Below are positions 21,060 through 36,600 of a DNA stretch of 64,000 nucleotides, in pieces. How positions within the stretch are numbered: the first letter of the stretch is position 1; the number at the start of each line of letters is the position of its first letter. The notes below the pieces were generated by a model, which was given only the letters and a program-made list of their open reading frames with translations, did no database searches and was not told the origin of the DNA. The position numbers and the translations under genes were made by a program. Source of the stretch: Cinnamomum chago (Eukaryota; Streptophyta; Magnoliopsida; Laurales; Lauraceae); contig CP142453.1 in the NCBI GenBank assembly GCA_038049695.1, forward strand, positions 113,476,001 to 113,540,000, written 5' to 3'.

Positions 21060-23940
21060 TAGAGTGAACTCCATCTTTGATGATGCCACATTAGGTCATG
21101 ACTAGGTGCCGCAGTAGGACCGATTCATTGTTCTTGAGCTGTTTCAGATGGTCCATCTAGGGAAATGGATTCATGGCCTTGATTTGTTGATCGGAATGCC
21201 AAAATTGAATAGATGAGAGGATATTAGGATTTCAGACCCGATCCCATGGTGGGGCCCATAAATTTTCTCCTACGAGACCAGCCAGCTCTATGGAGACCAC
21301 TTGGGCCCACCTTTGATCAATTAAGCTCATTTCATTCTTTTATCCCGTTCATGATCTCGCACCATCCCTAATCATATGCTCATCAAATCTTTATTTGTTG
21401 TTGCATTGAATCTCAAAAAAGATTTAACTAAAGAATTATTAAATTTTAAGGCTCTTAATTTGAGGACTACGATAATTTGATGGAGCTATTTTTTTATTAT
21501 TAATTTTTTCTAGAAAAAAATTTTTCCCATCTCCTACCTCCAATGATAAAAACATATGCACGACACTCCCGCAAAAGAAAAATATATGGTTCGTCCGTAG
21601 GTGAGAAGGGAAAACTTTTAAAATGTATAAAACTTTTGGTGCAATTTTTAGAAAGTATATAAAGATTTGAATATTTTAAAAATGTATAAGAGTCTTCCAC
21701 AATTCTTTCAATTAGGTCCTCTCAATAATAAGAAATTATGTGAAATGAAAAAAAATACCCTTATTCCATTTTTCAAATTTTTTCTTTAATAAATAATTTA
21801 AGAGAGACAATTAAGTCCAACCCGATGACTTAGTGGGCCCCACTTCAACAACCTTTTTATACATAGATGGTTAGAACAATGGGATTTCAAATGATTATAA
21901 AACTAGCTTCATTACATGGTTATGATCACCAAAATAAAAATGATTAGTTCCAGGTAGGCCTGTCAATGGGCTAGGTCGGGCATAGGCTTGGGTTGTCCAG
22001 TTCCGTTCTAAATATGGGTAGGCCTGTCGGGGGTTGTCTAATCCTGGCCCTAAATCTAATGGACCTGTGTCAAATCTCGTTCCGTGCGAGCCAGGTCTTA
22101 ACACGATGTTTAATATAAGCTAAACGTCCTCTAATTATTCATATACTACCACTAGACACCATGTGTCAACTGAACTTTAGGATCAGCAATGCAATGCAAC
22201 AGGCAACATGGTGAAATTTTTTATTTTTTTTGGCTGGTGACAGACTAGAAAATTAGAAATTTGAAAAATCAATAAGAATTAATAGAAATTAGCTAAGTAT
22301 CCTGTGTGGATGAGGTAATGTATAAAAGAACTCGGTAGGAATCAACAAAAATCATTTGGTGCATTCCCATCATTTTATGAATCATCATCACTAGTTGGGT
22401 CTTTATCAAAGCAATCCTATGCATTAATGCTTCTACCGTATCTTCAAGGAAGTCCCATGTGGGTCAAGTGCCCTCCCTCTAGAATAGCTAAAATATTGAT
22501 TATAAAATCGGATACTAAGATGAATTCAATTTCTACTATTGTAATGTATCCACCGTGCCATCTTTTTTCATGGACTTGTCATAAAAAAAAAGGATCTAAT
22601 TCCGTTTTTCTTTTACAATTGCCTTATTGGTAATTTCTTTTTGATACTTGGAAAAAAATAAAAAAGTCCTTCCATGTTCATCATCATTGGCTTTTCTTTT
22701 AGATTTCCTACTAATTACATCATTTTTATCTACTATCCGATCGCTATCTTTAGCACCAAATCTCATAATATAGTTTCGGAAAATTTATTAAAATGAGTAA
22801 AAGGTACTTAGTGGTGGACCGGCCAGGCCTATTCTGCCAATTTCCAGTCCCGTTTTAACCAGAAATTAAAATCATTGTCCAAACTAAGCCCGCCGAACTC
22901 AAGTTCTTTTAAAACTCGTGAATTTTCGGGCTTGTGACAGGCCAGGCCAGGCCTGGCCCGGCTAGGTAGGGAGAGAAATTGAGTAAAAGAATTGTACAAG
23001 ACTTTTATAATTTTTTTTAAATATACTCAAGTCTTCATCATGCACTTCTTTTTGAAAATGAGCTATGCTTTTTGAAGCTTCCCACAGCTAAAAGACCTTG
23101 CAATCTTTCAAAGAGCTACTGATTACTCTCGGTAATCACCTTATTACAACTCAATTCAAATAGCAAAGTGGCATACAATACAAGGATTGTGATTTTTCAC
23201 TGATTAAGATGTTAATTAAATGTGGGCCCAACTTTAATGAATTGATTTGAACGGCTCAGAATTTGGAATCAGAAATTTTTATAAATCTTGCCCGTACGAT
23301 ACGATTCCTCGTAACAACGAAACCAAAGATTTTAATTGGATTATTGCAGAACATGGCGAGTGCATCAGATGCTGGTAACTGTATCTCTTTTTTAAATTCT
23401 AAATCCCATATCGTCTTCTTTTTCTTTTTATATGGGGGAATTTCAAAAAAGGTCTTAAGTTTATGCCTTATCTAAAAAAGACATAAGTTTAAAAACTTTT
23501 TAATTAGTCCCTTGATTTTTTAGGAAGTTTTCAATTAAAGACATCTTCCCCATTTAAAGCTAGTTTTTTACAACTTTTTTTCAATTTTTTTAATACCCAA
23601 ATTACTATTTATTGAAATAAAATTCTCATACACTTTTTTTATTTTCTTGTTATTTTCTTCACCGGTGCCTTCATGGTGATGAAAAATTACCAGTATTTTC
23701 ATAGCGATCAGCTGCATGTAGTGGTTACCAAAATCATATCATGACTTTGAATGAAGGGTAATTTGGGTATATTTAAAATATTGAGAAAAAATGTCATCAG
23801 AAAAAAAAATCTTTAAATGGTTGGATGTCTTTAATTGAAAATTTACTGAAAAATTTAGTAGCTAATTTAAATTTTTTTGAAACTTGTGTCTCTCTTTTTT
23901 GAAATAAGGCAAAAAGTTTAAGGACTTATTTGAGATTTCC
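21060..23940. other. Intergenic region between the two plant genes
   Basis: No gene is supported. Segments rich in GGCCTG/GGCCCG motifs (21955-22090, 22815-22970) resemble old dispersed repeats. From 23400 to 23900 the sequence is A/T-rich with long T and A runs. The short open frames here have no recognisable content. Confidence 0.4.
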
Positions 23941-23945
23941 CGTAC

Positions 23946-23953
23946 TATATAAA
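23946..23953 (+). promoter_or_regulatory. Putative TATA box of the aminopeptidase gene
   Basis: TATATAAA lies 81 bases before the first base of the ATG at 24034. A GAGA-rich leader (about 24015-24033) follows. This spacing would put the transcription start near 23980 with a leader of about 50 bases. Confidence 0.6.
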
Positions 23954-24033
23954 CTATCCACTTCGAAAGATAATAATCAAACAAGACACAGAAGAATCTA
24001 ATTCGTGATCGAGAACGAGAGAGAGGGAGAGAG

Positions 24034-27000
24034 ATGGCAGAGCAGAGACTGGAACAGTTCAAGGCCCAGCCACGGCTGCCGAAATTCGCAATCCCGAAAC
24101 GCTACGATCTCAAACTCAAACCCGATCTCTCCTCCTGCAAATTCACTGGATTCGTCCAAATCGACCTCCAGATCGCTTCAGAAACCAGATTCATAGTCCT
24201 CAATGCCGCAGATCTCTCCTTCGAAAACTCCTCCATCTGCTTCACAGATCGCCAATCTAACAAGGTAAAAACCCTAGAAGGAAGAAATTAAAGGCACTCC
24301 TTTTTCTTTCTTTTTTTTGTTTTTCTCTGATTGTATGATACAAAGCTGTTTGTGTTTGTTGCAGGAATACCGGCCTTGGGAAGTTGCATTTGTGGAAGAG
24401 GATGAGATATTGGTGTTGCAGTTTGATGATGCTTTGTCGCCTGGGGAGGGAATTTTGTGTATCGGTTTCTCGGGAACTCTAAATGATCAGATGAAAGGAT
24501 TCTACAGAAGGTAATTTGTCGAAGTTTTTTTTTTCTGTTTTGGTTGTGTGAATTGAGGACATGAACGATCGAATGCAACTAGTTGTGGTTGATAGGGTTT
24601 TCCATTTCGCAAAGCAGCTGGGTTGCATTGTTTGATTGGTGTGATTTCTTCCATCCATAAGCACTGATGTCTAGTTCCTTCAAATTGATGGCTTAATGAT
24701 TGGACCGGTTTTACATATGATCTTGGCCTTTCATTTTTCCATTTGATTGGATGGGTTGGAAATTATTCCATGATTAAGTTTTAGCGAGGTGGCATTTTCA
24801 TGGTAGATTATTGAGATTGAAGATTTAACCGTCTGTGTTTTGTGTGTCAACTGTCAATGCCTTTTCTACTGAGAAAGCAATCTATTCTTCTTCTTCTTCT
24901 TCTTTTTCTTTTGTAGTACTTATGAGCATAATGGGGAGAAGAAGAACATGGCAGTTACACAATTTGAACCTGCAGACGCGCGGCGGTGCTTTCCTTGCTG
25001 GGATGAACCTGCTGTTAAGGTCACTGTTAAAACCTTGCTTGCATTTTTTTTTCTGTTCCCTTTTATTTATTAAATGAATTGATTTATTGTGCATTTACTT
25101 TCATTGGAGAATTCATGAATTGGACTGTGTTAACAAGTCAAACTGTCAATCTGAATTGGGCTTTGGGACTTGAGCAGAAGCCATGTGCAGTTAGTTGTTC
25201 AACAATTGATATGAAATTTATTTTATAAAAGAAAGAAGGGAAGGGTACAGAATCAGCTCCAGAAGGCTGATTTGTTACTCCTACCATATTAAAGGCAATG
25301 GCTCACCGAAAATATGCATCATGTGTTCAACTCTTACTGTGACAAGGGGATTTGCAGCCGAGTTTGCCAATATTAGGATATGCAAAAAAGAGAAGCAGTG
25401 ACTGGCAGGCAAAATCAGAAATCATTTGAGGCCTTAGAAATTGCATTAGAGGAATCTCCTTCTACAATTCTACCACCATGGACCTTGTAAACATGTGTTC
25501 AAGCTCTTTGCATCCCCACAAGCATGACCAAAAGGCAACAGCTCACCATATTGGAATTATCCTCTTATGTAGGAATAATAGCTCTGCCTAACACGTCCCC
25601 AGCATTCCCTATCTCCCCACATACCCTAGCTGACCTTGGATTTCTTCTTGAACGTCCATAGAAATTTCACATAACGATACTATCACAAGGGTGGTTGCTA
25701 AGGGAGTATTATTTGACATCATTAGATTAGGTAAAATTGTTGTGCCCTCTTAGAGATAGGGCCGGCCGCCCTATATTGATAATAATGTTCACAAAGTACA
25801 GTTACATGATACCCCTTTCAAATGATTTAAGAGAGGATATATACCAAGATAATTTATGTAAATTGGTTTATGTTAGTTTACCTAAAGGGACTCAAATTGG
25901 TAGGGTTATCATGCTCCACTGGTGTACCAGAATCTGTACTCTCTTCACATTATTATGTCATCCTTCTTGCTACTCCCTGTGAGATTTCTGCCCTTTCTTA
26001 TTATATAATGTTGTTATATGAGAACACACCGTACTGTCATAAATGATTTTCGAGCATCCTTTTTAATAATTAGGAGTGTTGTTCCTAACCTTCAATATAG
26101 CTTTGATGAATATCTCAATCTAGAGTCTAGACACGGGAATTGCTTAATACCATGGAAGAATATAAGGTAGGAGAGCCATATATGCCCCTTTTTTCTCATC
26201 TTTACATGCATGATGATAAGATATAGTAACTATTTGGAAAAAAAAAAAAAGAGACGAAGCCAATGATGAGATAGTGCTAATTTAAAGAATAGAGAGCTTA
26301 TGTGAATGTCACATGTGAAGGATCATGAAATCGGATGAACCTGAGGATTAAATAAATTAAGTGGAGGAACCTGCATCAGGATACTCTCTAAACTCCCCTC
26401 TTGATTCTTCCTTTATTTCTTCTTCTCTGACAAATTTTATTTTCCCTGCTCCACTTGCAGCCAAGGGCTATTACAAATAAAATATGAATAAAGATATAAA
26501 AACATGGGAAGTCAAGGCCAATGGACTTTATGATATATATTCCCTGGACAACAAAAAAATAAAGAGAAGATCCACTTTACAATGTCATCCGATATGTGTT
26601 AGTGAACTTTAAATTTGATCCCCTGGAGAAGATTTGCTTTACCATGCCATCCCAAATGTATAACCAGAAGCAGGCTTTTTTTTCCAAAATGTCATTCTAA
26701 TTGTACCCCTTGGAAGTTCCAAGAATTGTGTTGAGTAAAATCATCACGAGCAGCACAATTTCTGGTACTTGTGAGCAAAGTTCATATTGTGGAGCTTGCC
26801 TTCCATGATAGTGAACTGTAGAATCAAACCCTCTTGCCATGAATGGTCACATGCCTAAGTATCACTCTCATTAGAGTAATTCACCATTAGGTTCAAGCAA
26901 TGTCAAAGTTTTGCTGATGCGGTCTAGGAGAAGCCAAATCCGATCGTTTGTGAACCAAAAACCGCAAATCACAAAATAATAGTAAATCCCATGTAATCAT

Positions 27001-28745
27001 AAGAAGAAACAATAGATTTGCTAACTGATCAGCGTGCCAATCAACCGTTCATCTTCAATTCATTGGGAGATCAATCAAACCAAGGGAGAAGAAAATGAAC
27101 GAAAGTGCTCATTGGAACTTTATTTCAAAATATAATGAGTAGTAACAAGATTGAGTTGGACGCCCAGTTGCATGTGCTTAAATAATATTCAAAATTCCCC
27201 AATCCCTAAGAGAAATTCCAGCCACTCATCATTTCATCAAGAAATACAAATTGTAGGGGTGTTGAAGTTTAATGTGGATGGAGCAGCTAAAGGAAAGCCT
27301 GGGCCAGCGGGTATTGGTGGGGTGCTTCGCAATAGTGGAGGGCTTGTGTTGGTAATGTTTTCCAAGCATGTTGGGATTATGGAGTCTAATGAGGCGGAGG
27401 TGTTAGCTATCCTAGAAGTTTTTCGAATTTTTGCCTCTTTCTCATTTAATTCAAGGTTAGAGGTGGAAAGCGATTCTCTCAATGCTATTTCGTGGGTGTC
27501 CTCTTCGGCTGTCATCCTTGGAGATTTCAATTTTACCTTAATGAGATTATTAGAGGTTTAGCATCCTTGATTCAAGTAACGTTTCAACACGATGGGAGGT
27601 CGGCTAATGGTTTTGCTGATTCGTTAGCTAAGCAAGGGGTGGATAGGTCTTCTAATTTGGTGGCTTTCATTGAGTGATGTTTCTTTGTCTTTTGCTTTTC
27701 CTTTTCGTTGTATAATTCTTTTATACCATCGTGCTCTTTTTGTTTGTTCGTGTGGTTTCTTGTATTTGGCTTTCTCTTTTAGTAGAATTTATCGTTACTG
27801 ATAAAAAAATTCAAGAAATACAAATTCCTAACTTACAGAGTCCTAACAATAAGGAAAGAAACAATTTTCATAATTCAATAAGGAAGCAAAACTGCCACAC
27901 GATTTGTTTTCTTTTTGTGCATTAATAGAGAGTCTGAGAGCTCCACTTGCATTCTTTGGAAGGTTGATCTTTTAATCTGTAGTAACTTTCTATCTATAGA
28001 GACCTAATACAACTCATATTGTGGAAGCATTAAAAATATGAAGTTCAAGAAGGAAAGAATTGTGTACAGGTCATCTAGACCGATCTAGACATTATGGCCT
28101 GTGGGGCCCATGTGGTGGTCCTGTTGGGCCTGCCACTTGGCTGATTTGGATAACCAGGCCCAGGCAACCATTTGGGCCTGTTTGCACTTGTATTGGGCCT
28201 GGTTCAATTGGGCCCAATTTTGGCAATGTGCATTGTGCAGTCCAATTTTAGGGGTTGTTTGTCTCAATTGGACCCATGTGAGCTTGATTAGACTGACAAT
28301 TAAACCTATTAAGGGACTGATTAAGATCCCCATTAAATTCAGACAAGTATTTTCGATTTTGAGACCCATTGTCATTCCATCTTGACCAACCAAAACTAGA
28401 TTTGAACCCTTTTTTATCGATTTTGAGATCCATATAATTGAGGGCTTGATCAATCACATGATTCATTGGATCTAGGCCATCCTCTTTTGCATTGCTTAAC
28501 TCATTTTTGGGCCATCGAGTCAATCATGCCTTTTTTGTTGTTCCAATCCAACACTGATTTAACTGAGTGATATTCAAGTCCATCACCTGTATATTGGGGG
28601 TTGTTGGGGGTGGGGGGGGGAGCGTCTTCATGGTTCACATTCCTACTTGTACATTTTTTTTTTGGTAATTTCTTAGTTTAACAAGATATTTTGCAGCAAA
28701 GTTACATGTCAATCCTTCTTTCTGGAGGTATTTGTCAACTTGGTT

Positions 28746-28780
<35 letters not shown>

Positions 28781-31700
28781 CCCCCCCCCCCCTCCCCCCC
28801 ATATCCTCTTTTGGTTACATTCTTTTGGTCCCTTTAATCATAGTAATATGTTGTGTTTAGGCTACGTTCAAGATAACATCGGAAGTGCTGTCTGAGCTGA
28901 TAGCATTGTCCAATATGCCTGTCATTCAAGAAAAGGTTGATGGACATCTCAAGATAGTGTCTTTTCAGGAAACACCGATTATGTCAACTTATTTGGTGGC
29001 TGTTGTTATTGGTTTGTTTGATTATGTAGAAGGCCTGACACTTGATGGTATGCTCTTTAGTCTCTCTTTTGTTTCATGTATGGGGATACCACTTTCATTG
29101 ATTGTGTTATCATGTGCGCTCAGGGACTAAGGTTCGTGTATACTGTCAGATTGGTAAGGTGAATCAAGGGAAATTTGCGTTAGATGTTGCTATCAGGACT
29201 CTTGATCTCTATAAGAAGTAGGTTCTTTTTCATTGCACTAAGTTTTTTCTGATCTATTGATTTAAGCAGCTCTTGATAAATCATTAATTCACTTACTTAC
29301 AAACTGTGGAGCCTTTGATGGATAAGCCTCTGCACTTGAATGAAATCTAGTATTGCCGTTCTGTGTTTTTCAATTGACTTTCCTGCGCAGTCTTAATCTG
29401 TAGAAATTTTGCTGGAGTGGTGGTGCTGTGCCATTCTAACATCTGATCTTGTTTATTATGTATTGTCTAGTTTGCTTTTGTATTTCTGTTAGCCTGAGTT
29501 AGTTATTATTTTAAGGAGAGAGAGAGAGAGAGAGAGAGAGAGATTCCTGTGGAGAGTATACGTGATATGCACCACCTAACCACTTATTTGAAGTCATGCA
29601 GTTACTTTTCAACTCCATATTCACTACCTAAACTAGATATGATTGCAATTCCTGATTTTGCTCTTGGGGCCATGGAGAACTATGGTCTAGTCACATATCA
29701 GGAAACAGCCTTGCTATATGATGAGAAGCATTCTGCAGCTGCGAACAAGCAAAGGGTAATGTCCTAAATCCTGAATAAGATTCAATAACTCTACTCCATT
29801 ATTTTATTGGAAATCTTTCATCTGCTATTAAATGAAATTGAAAATTCATTAGAGGGGATAACTGCTTTTTATAAAAACCTACGTGTTCTACTGGATTTTA
29901 GGACTCCAAGATTACTAAGCGTGCTAATTTATCTATACCTGTCCTTGGGACATCTTATGCCTCCTTAATCATGAAAACTGATAAGCACAAAAAAAAATTG
30001 CTTCACCATTCTTCACTAAAGTTCATAGAGGTTGTTCACTGTTATAATCTTTTTATCATCAGGTTGCAATTGTTGTAGCACATGAACTGGCGCACCAATG
30101 GTTTGGTAATCTTGTTACGATGGAGTGGTGGACCGATTTATGGCTAAATGAGGGTTTCGCAACATGGGTAGTTCTCATGGGTTTCATTATTATATTATGT
30201 AAAGGAAATATGTTGGTCAGTTGCTTGAAGATTCTAAAACATTGATTACAGAATATATGTATTTCAGGTCAGCTATTTGGCAGTTGATTGCTTTTTCCCC
30301 GAATGGAACATTTGGACTCAATTTCTTGATCAAACCACTGATGGTCTTAGGCTTGATGGACTTGCGGAATCGCACCCTATTGAGGTAAGATTTATCTAAT
30401 GCTGTTCAAGATTTAATTTGTTTTACATGATCTATCTAAAACCATTAACTCTCATGGGCTTCAAAATTATTTATTCAATATGGCGTTCATTATACATATG
30501 GGACGGAAACTTCACTATTTTGGTTATTCTTTTTGTACTTAATTTGGCAGTCTGTATTATGATTTTCTTAATATTCTGTCTTTAAGGTCTTGGTGAATTT
30601 GCCCACATAATTAACCTCATCTGAATGTAAATCATAGTTGTCAATTTCGTTTTGTTGGTTTGCCTCCAAACTAAAATGTTTCAGCTGGTTCAAAATTTCG
30701 GTGATTAGTTTCAGACTTTTGTTTTGGACTTTCGTTGTGATATATAGACGATCAGAACATTTTTATGCACTATGGAACCAGAAGATTTTGGTATATAAGA
30801 GTAAAAACCCGTACACTCTGATGTAGACAAGATTAGACTTGACACTCTGTTCATATCACATAAAATCATTTAGAGTTTTCAATGAAGAATTGTATAACAT
30901 AAAATCATTTAGAGTTTTCAATGAAGAATTGTATAACATAAAATCATTTAGAGTTTTCAATGAAGAATTGAAAGTGATGTAAGAGTTTGAGACTTCATAA
31001 AGAAGTCAGTTAACTGAATGATGGATGGCATGAATGACTATGAGCCATTAACAAAAGGAAGAGACATAACACAAAGGTAGTCCACCTCATGTGAAAGACA
31101 CTGTTGTTTGTGATCGATCTGAATTACACTTTTATTGTGCAGTGTAAGAGTACCAGTGTAGAATGTGCTACCCTAACTTTTGTAGCAAACGAAAAGATCT
31201 CAACTAGCGTATGTGCTGTAACTGGATGGTTCATATTTAGTCTCAAATTAGAACTCAAATAGCATCATGTGAAATTAATATTTAAGATGGCATTTTTAGT
31301 TATATTTTCAAGGGTGAAAAACATGTAAGCAAATTAATAGTGTTGATTATATCACACACCCCCCCGCCCCCCCCCCCCCCCCCCCCCCCCCCCGCCAGCA
31401 CCCAAAGGTTTTAAATATCGAACTCAGGGTTAACTCAGTAACCCTTGATTTGATTTGAGTCAAGTTGACTTGGCTGAGTCAGATCTGGGCCCAATAACAT
31501 TTAAAAAAAATGCAAAACTAGCAAAAAACAATCCAAATAAAGTTTTGGATCTAGAATTTTAAGATTTGTTCTGCTTCATTTTTTCATGAATTTAGGGTTT
31601 TTTTAACACACTGACAAGTAAACTAAATTAAATGAAAGATGTTCGAGCAACATACAACCGGTAGAACAGACACAGTGTTTAAGTGTAGACATAAGAGCAT

Positions 31701-33582
31701 TATACCCTATGACATTAACAACTAACACAATAGAAGCAACTAAAGAAGATACCCTACGCAACCCCTGTTTTGCCTAAGCATCCGCCATTCCATTAGTTAA
31801 TTGACCCACATGATGGAAGTCCACTGTCCATCTGAATAGATGACAAAAAAAATTTTGATTTCATTGAAGAAGCATTTGACAAAAAAAAATTTGATTTCAT
31901 TGAAGAAGCATTTTACTTTCCAAGGGCTCAAGTCAAAAGAGGATACCCATGAGATGGCATTAGATGCATTCCTCTTCACAATTAACCTGTCATGAAAAGC
32001 ACCTGAGTAAATCCAAAAGGTTCAAAGATAGCCATCACCTCTGCTTTATTGGAAGCTCTGATCCCCACATGCTTAGAGAACGTGAATGTGACTTCTCCTT
32101 TGTGGTTGCAAAGGATGCTATTGAGACTTGTTGGTTGGACCTAGCTAACCTCTAGTTTCTCCATCCATGTTAAATTTCAAAGTACCGAATAGGTGAGGAG
32201 ATCAAGATTCCAGATTCCTCCTCTTATACAAACCGCACTCGATACTGGCTCCCCAACTACGATGAATATCATCTCGTCTCACATCTGCAACTCCTTTTTC
32301 ATCTAAGGCCATTATGCTATCCATAGGACCACCACAGGTGGGAGGGCATCCATCAATAGTGGCATACCCATAAAAATCCTATCATCCCATTATTTCTTTA
32401 TTTGCAAACAGACCAAGGCAAGAATAGAAACGTGATGACTTTCCATAACAAGAGACCACATCCATGAAAAGGACCCATCCGCAAAGCGTATACCAACTCC
32501 CATAATGAACTTGGAAGACGGTGAGCTAGCCTAGCTCACACTTATTGGAGAAATGGCTCCATAAATGTGAAGTTGTGTCATAATGTAGAAAGATGTGGGC
32601 AACCAACTCGCTGTCCTCATGTAACTAACACATCCAACATATTCTCGGAAAAATGCCCTTCCAAGAACAAACCAAATATCCCTAGCATACCACCAGGCTT
32701 ATATTCTCTAAACAAATCCTGCAAACAAAAATCCCAAAATACAAAAATGCACCCACCATAGAAAAACCCCTTTCATAGGGTAAGAATAAAGAGATACAAT
32801 CTATCAGTATAAACTACTGTTCATGGATAATTTCATAGGGTAAGTGTGTTCCTAGGATACAATCCACTAGGATAATTTCATAGGGTTAGTATTTTCCTAG
32901 GTAAATCTCCCATTTCATAGAAGTATAAGAAGCATACTCCTGTTTCAAAATCTATAGTAGAACTGTTTCAAAATCTATAGTAGAAGCTGAATATCATCAA
33001 AATCTATAGTAGAAGCTGAATATCATTCTATGTCCTCACCAAGTAGTGAAATTATTTGGCTTCATCGCCTCTTTCAAGAGCTCGGTGTCTTCTTCACCAG
33101 TCCTACTCCTATATATGCTGACAACACAAGTGTGATCAGAATTGCTAAGAACACTCTCTATCATGAGCGCACTAAACACATTGAGATCGATTGCCACTTC
33201 ATCTGTCAGCATGTCCTCTCTAGCAACATTTCTCTGCCCTATGTTTCACCTCATGACTAGCTAGTGGATATCTTCACCAAAGCACTGCCTCAGGGTCGCC
33301 ATGACTACTTATTGTCCAAATTGATGCTTTGTTCCAGCATGCATCAATTTGAAGGCCCAACTCTGATAGGCCCATGGACTTTTATCCCATGTGTGGGATC
33401 TGGTAGGATTTGGTCTATATAGACATTTATGGACATTCTTTGTATAGCTGATTGTAAATCTGTGTATTTTCCATATTTGTTTCAAATAATTGTAATTACA
33501 TTTTAGTCATAGCCTTAGATTAGGCAACTAGTTGGATTTAAATATATTAATCCATCCCCATATTGGGTACGACCGATTCTTT

Positions 33583-33629
<47 letters not shown>

Positions 33630-36600
33630 CTTCATAGAATTTACAAAGTATCCGGAAAAAAAACCCCTTAACTATGAATCTCAAAGTGCAACTTTTAGCT
33701 CACTATTTAAGTTATTGAAATGCAACCATGCTCAGATAAGATATTTGGAGCCTTTGTTTTTTTATCCCCTGCTATTGTTTGTTTTACCTTTTTATTTTTG
33801 AGGATGTTTTGCTGTTTTCTTTATTTTTTTTAAATCCGAGGTTCTATTGTTTTCTAAATTTTATTCACTTCAATTATCCTGAGGGACTTAATTATCTCTA
33901 ATAAAGATTTTCTGCTTCTGATTTTTCTCATCTTCTATTAAGCAGGCACCTCTTCCCTATGACTTGAATCATTGCAGCGGCTTTTAGTCATGCATATGCT
34001 CTATACTTCTATCTCTTTGCTATCTCATATAAGGGCGACTGTTTCAGGTGGAGATAAACCATGTTCGTGAGATTGATGAAATATTTGATGCAATAAGCTA
34101 CAGAAAAGGAGCTTCTGTGATTCGAATGCTGCAAAGTTATCTTGGTGCTGAATGCTTTCAGGTTTGGAACATATGGGTTTTAGTATTTGTTGAATCTGTC
34201 CATTCCTTTTTTAATGAGCATAAATGTATGACAGCCTATACGAGCCTATACCACAGTTGGTAAGACACTCATTGTCACAAGCACAAATCATGTTAACAAT
34301 TTGAAAAAAAAAAAAAGAAGATCGAAAAAAAACCATGTATGATGGCCATTAATATGATAATATGAGCTCAATATTAATATAAGGAAGTTTCTTCCATTAC
34401 TTTTGATCATGGGATGCTTAGTTCTTAATAATCACATTGGTATCTTGGAAGGAATTTTTTTCTAAAAAACTCTTTAGGATTTTTTTAAAGGAAAATGACT
34501 GCTAGGATTTTATTTATAAAATGCTGAAAACCAAAATATGAAGGGGAGGGCATGACAAGGGATAAGTATTCCAACCCCTGTAGAAATTACAGAAAAGATT
34601 GCAATTGATCTACAATATAGAGAAATGTTCTCCTACGACCAACAAGCTATGCAGTCCAGCTCCATGGGCCCGCTTTTTATCAATGCAGGCTCATCCCACC
34701 CCCGAAAACCAAAAAAAAATATCTCACATTAGACCCAATTTCACTCTCGTCAAACCTTTATCTATTGTTGGATTGAATCTCAAAGAATTCTATGGTTAAA
34801 AGACCACTAAACTTTATGCCTATTAAATCAAGGGCTAGGATCATCTGACACAGCAGACTTTTTATTTTTTTGTCCTTCCATAAGGAGACCTTTCCATGTA
34901 ACCTACCCCCACCAATAAGTAGGCATCTAAGTGGGCCCGACAAGTTGGGCCTGCATATGAGAAGTATCCAGTCTGCACATGGGAGAACATTCCCCTTACA
35001 ATTTAAACTGATAATAATACCATTAAAAAATATGCAACTGATAAAGATGGAAATTCCTTAAAACCAATGCTCTGCTTGCTAAGTTGAGGGAATCAATTAC
35101 AAAAATTAAATTCTCGAATCTCTTCAAATGCCTTCGAATCTCATTTTACAAACCACATAAGATATCAAAGAAGAGGATATGCCAAAGAATATTTTGCCTT
35201 GACTTGAAAAGAATCCAGCCACATAGTAGAGCCTGGATTGAACTGTGGACCACCCAACTGAGGTGAATAAGACCAGGAGATGCTGCAAAACCATGAAGAA
35301 ACAATGACGGAATGGTGGTTGCCAGACTTACAAGGTTTTTTTTTTAAATGAATAATTAAAATATTATATTAGTAAAAAAAGATACATGGGCAAAACCAGC
35401 CCATCTAAAAGGATGGTGGAAACACAATACATGGGCCTTATACCAGCAACACAAAAAGGATTTAAGATAAAGTTCAAAGAAAGGTACTGGACGGTCCACC
35501 CCTTGCTTTGCCATTAAGTATGCCACTTTTAATAAATGGTTGGCTATGATATATCTAGAATACAGAATTTTTTTCCTTTTTCTTGTAAGACTGTATTGGT
35601 ATTTTTCCCCCTTATGAGATAGTTCTGCAAGCGCTTTCTCTCTCATTTATGACTTGGGATCTTTAGGAAGGGTAAAGCCTTAGTCTCTCTTATTTTTCTT
35701 GCGTGCTCTTCCACTCATGATTCATCTTCTGTAAACTTTGAGCACCAAGGGGAGGACTTGGGGACCATAACAATAGAATAAAATAAGATTTTAAAACAAT
35801 ACAGTTACCTTTGCAGTAATTTCTTAAGTTACAAATATCAAATGGAGCAGCTACGACTCACAAGTAATAATGTTTGAACTGCCGCTAAGAAAATGATAAA
35901 GAATGAATAGAATTGTACAAGCATATAGTGTATGTACATCTTTAACAGCATTTGTGGCGTTGGTTATCTTTAAAATGTTTCTTGGTTGAAAGGTAATGTT
36001 CTAGAGTCAACAAAGTTAGATGATATGCACTGAGCATCCATAACGAAATATTTGATTGGTGTTGAAATGCTTGACATTATGAGGAATCGGATGGTTGTTA
36101 TGAGAGAAAATGTATTATGTCTGATATATTTTACTCTTTTATTCCTTGTGTGGTCTTTTCCCTAATGCAAACAATTTGCTTCTTTTGTGGTATTCTTTTC
36201 TTTTGCTTTATCTTTAATTAAAATCCCGAACTAAGTTCTGTTGACAATAAATGAAAGGATCCTAAGTATGACAGTCGGTAAAGATTGAGGTTTGGAGTAA
36301 TGAAGTTGCAAATCCCGAATCGTGCTTTCAGCCTTAGATTATTAGGCTTTTCTCTAAATTAGCATAAGCAGAAGGGATGCAAAATTGTAATATATTAAAG
36401 TCGAGGGTTTGGGATTCAATTTTGACCGATTCCTTTCAATTTTGACTTTTTATTGAGCCTTAGTAAAAAAAACTAAAAATGCATAGGTTGTAAGATTTGA
36501 ACTCATGGCTTTTTGCTTTTTAAAATAACTAACCTAACCACTACACCACACAATACTAATATCTAATTGTTTATCAGAAAAATGTCAAAAGTAGTTAGAT

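Noticed and set aside
28085..28523. Frames of 91-122 codons in APM1 intron 3
   Set aside because: They fall in GGGCC/TTGGGCC-rich repeat sequence with mutually overlapping frames on both strands and no conserved domain.
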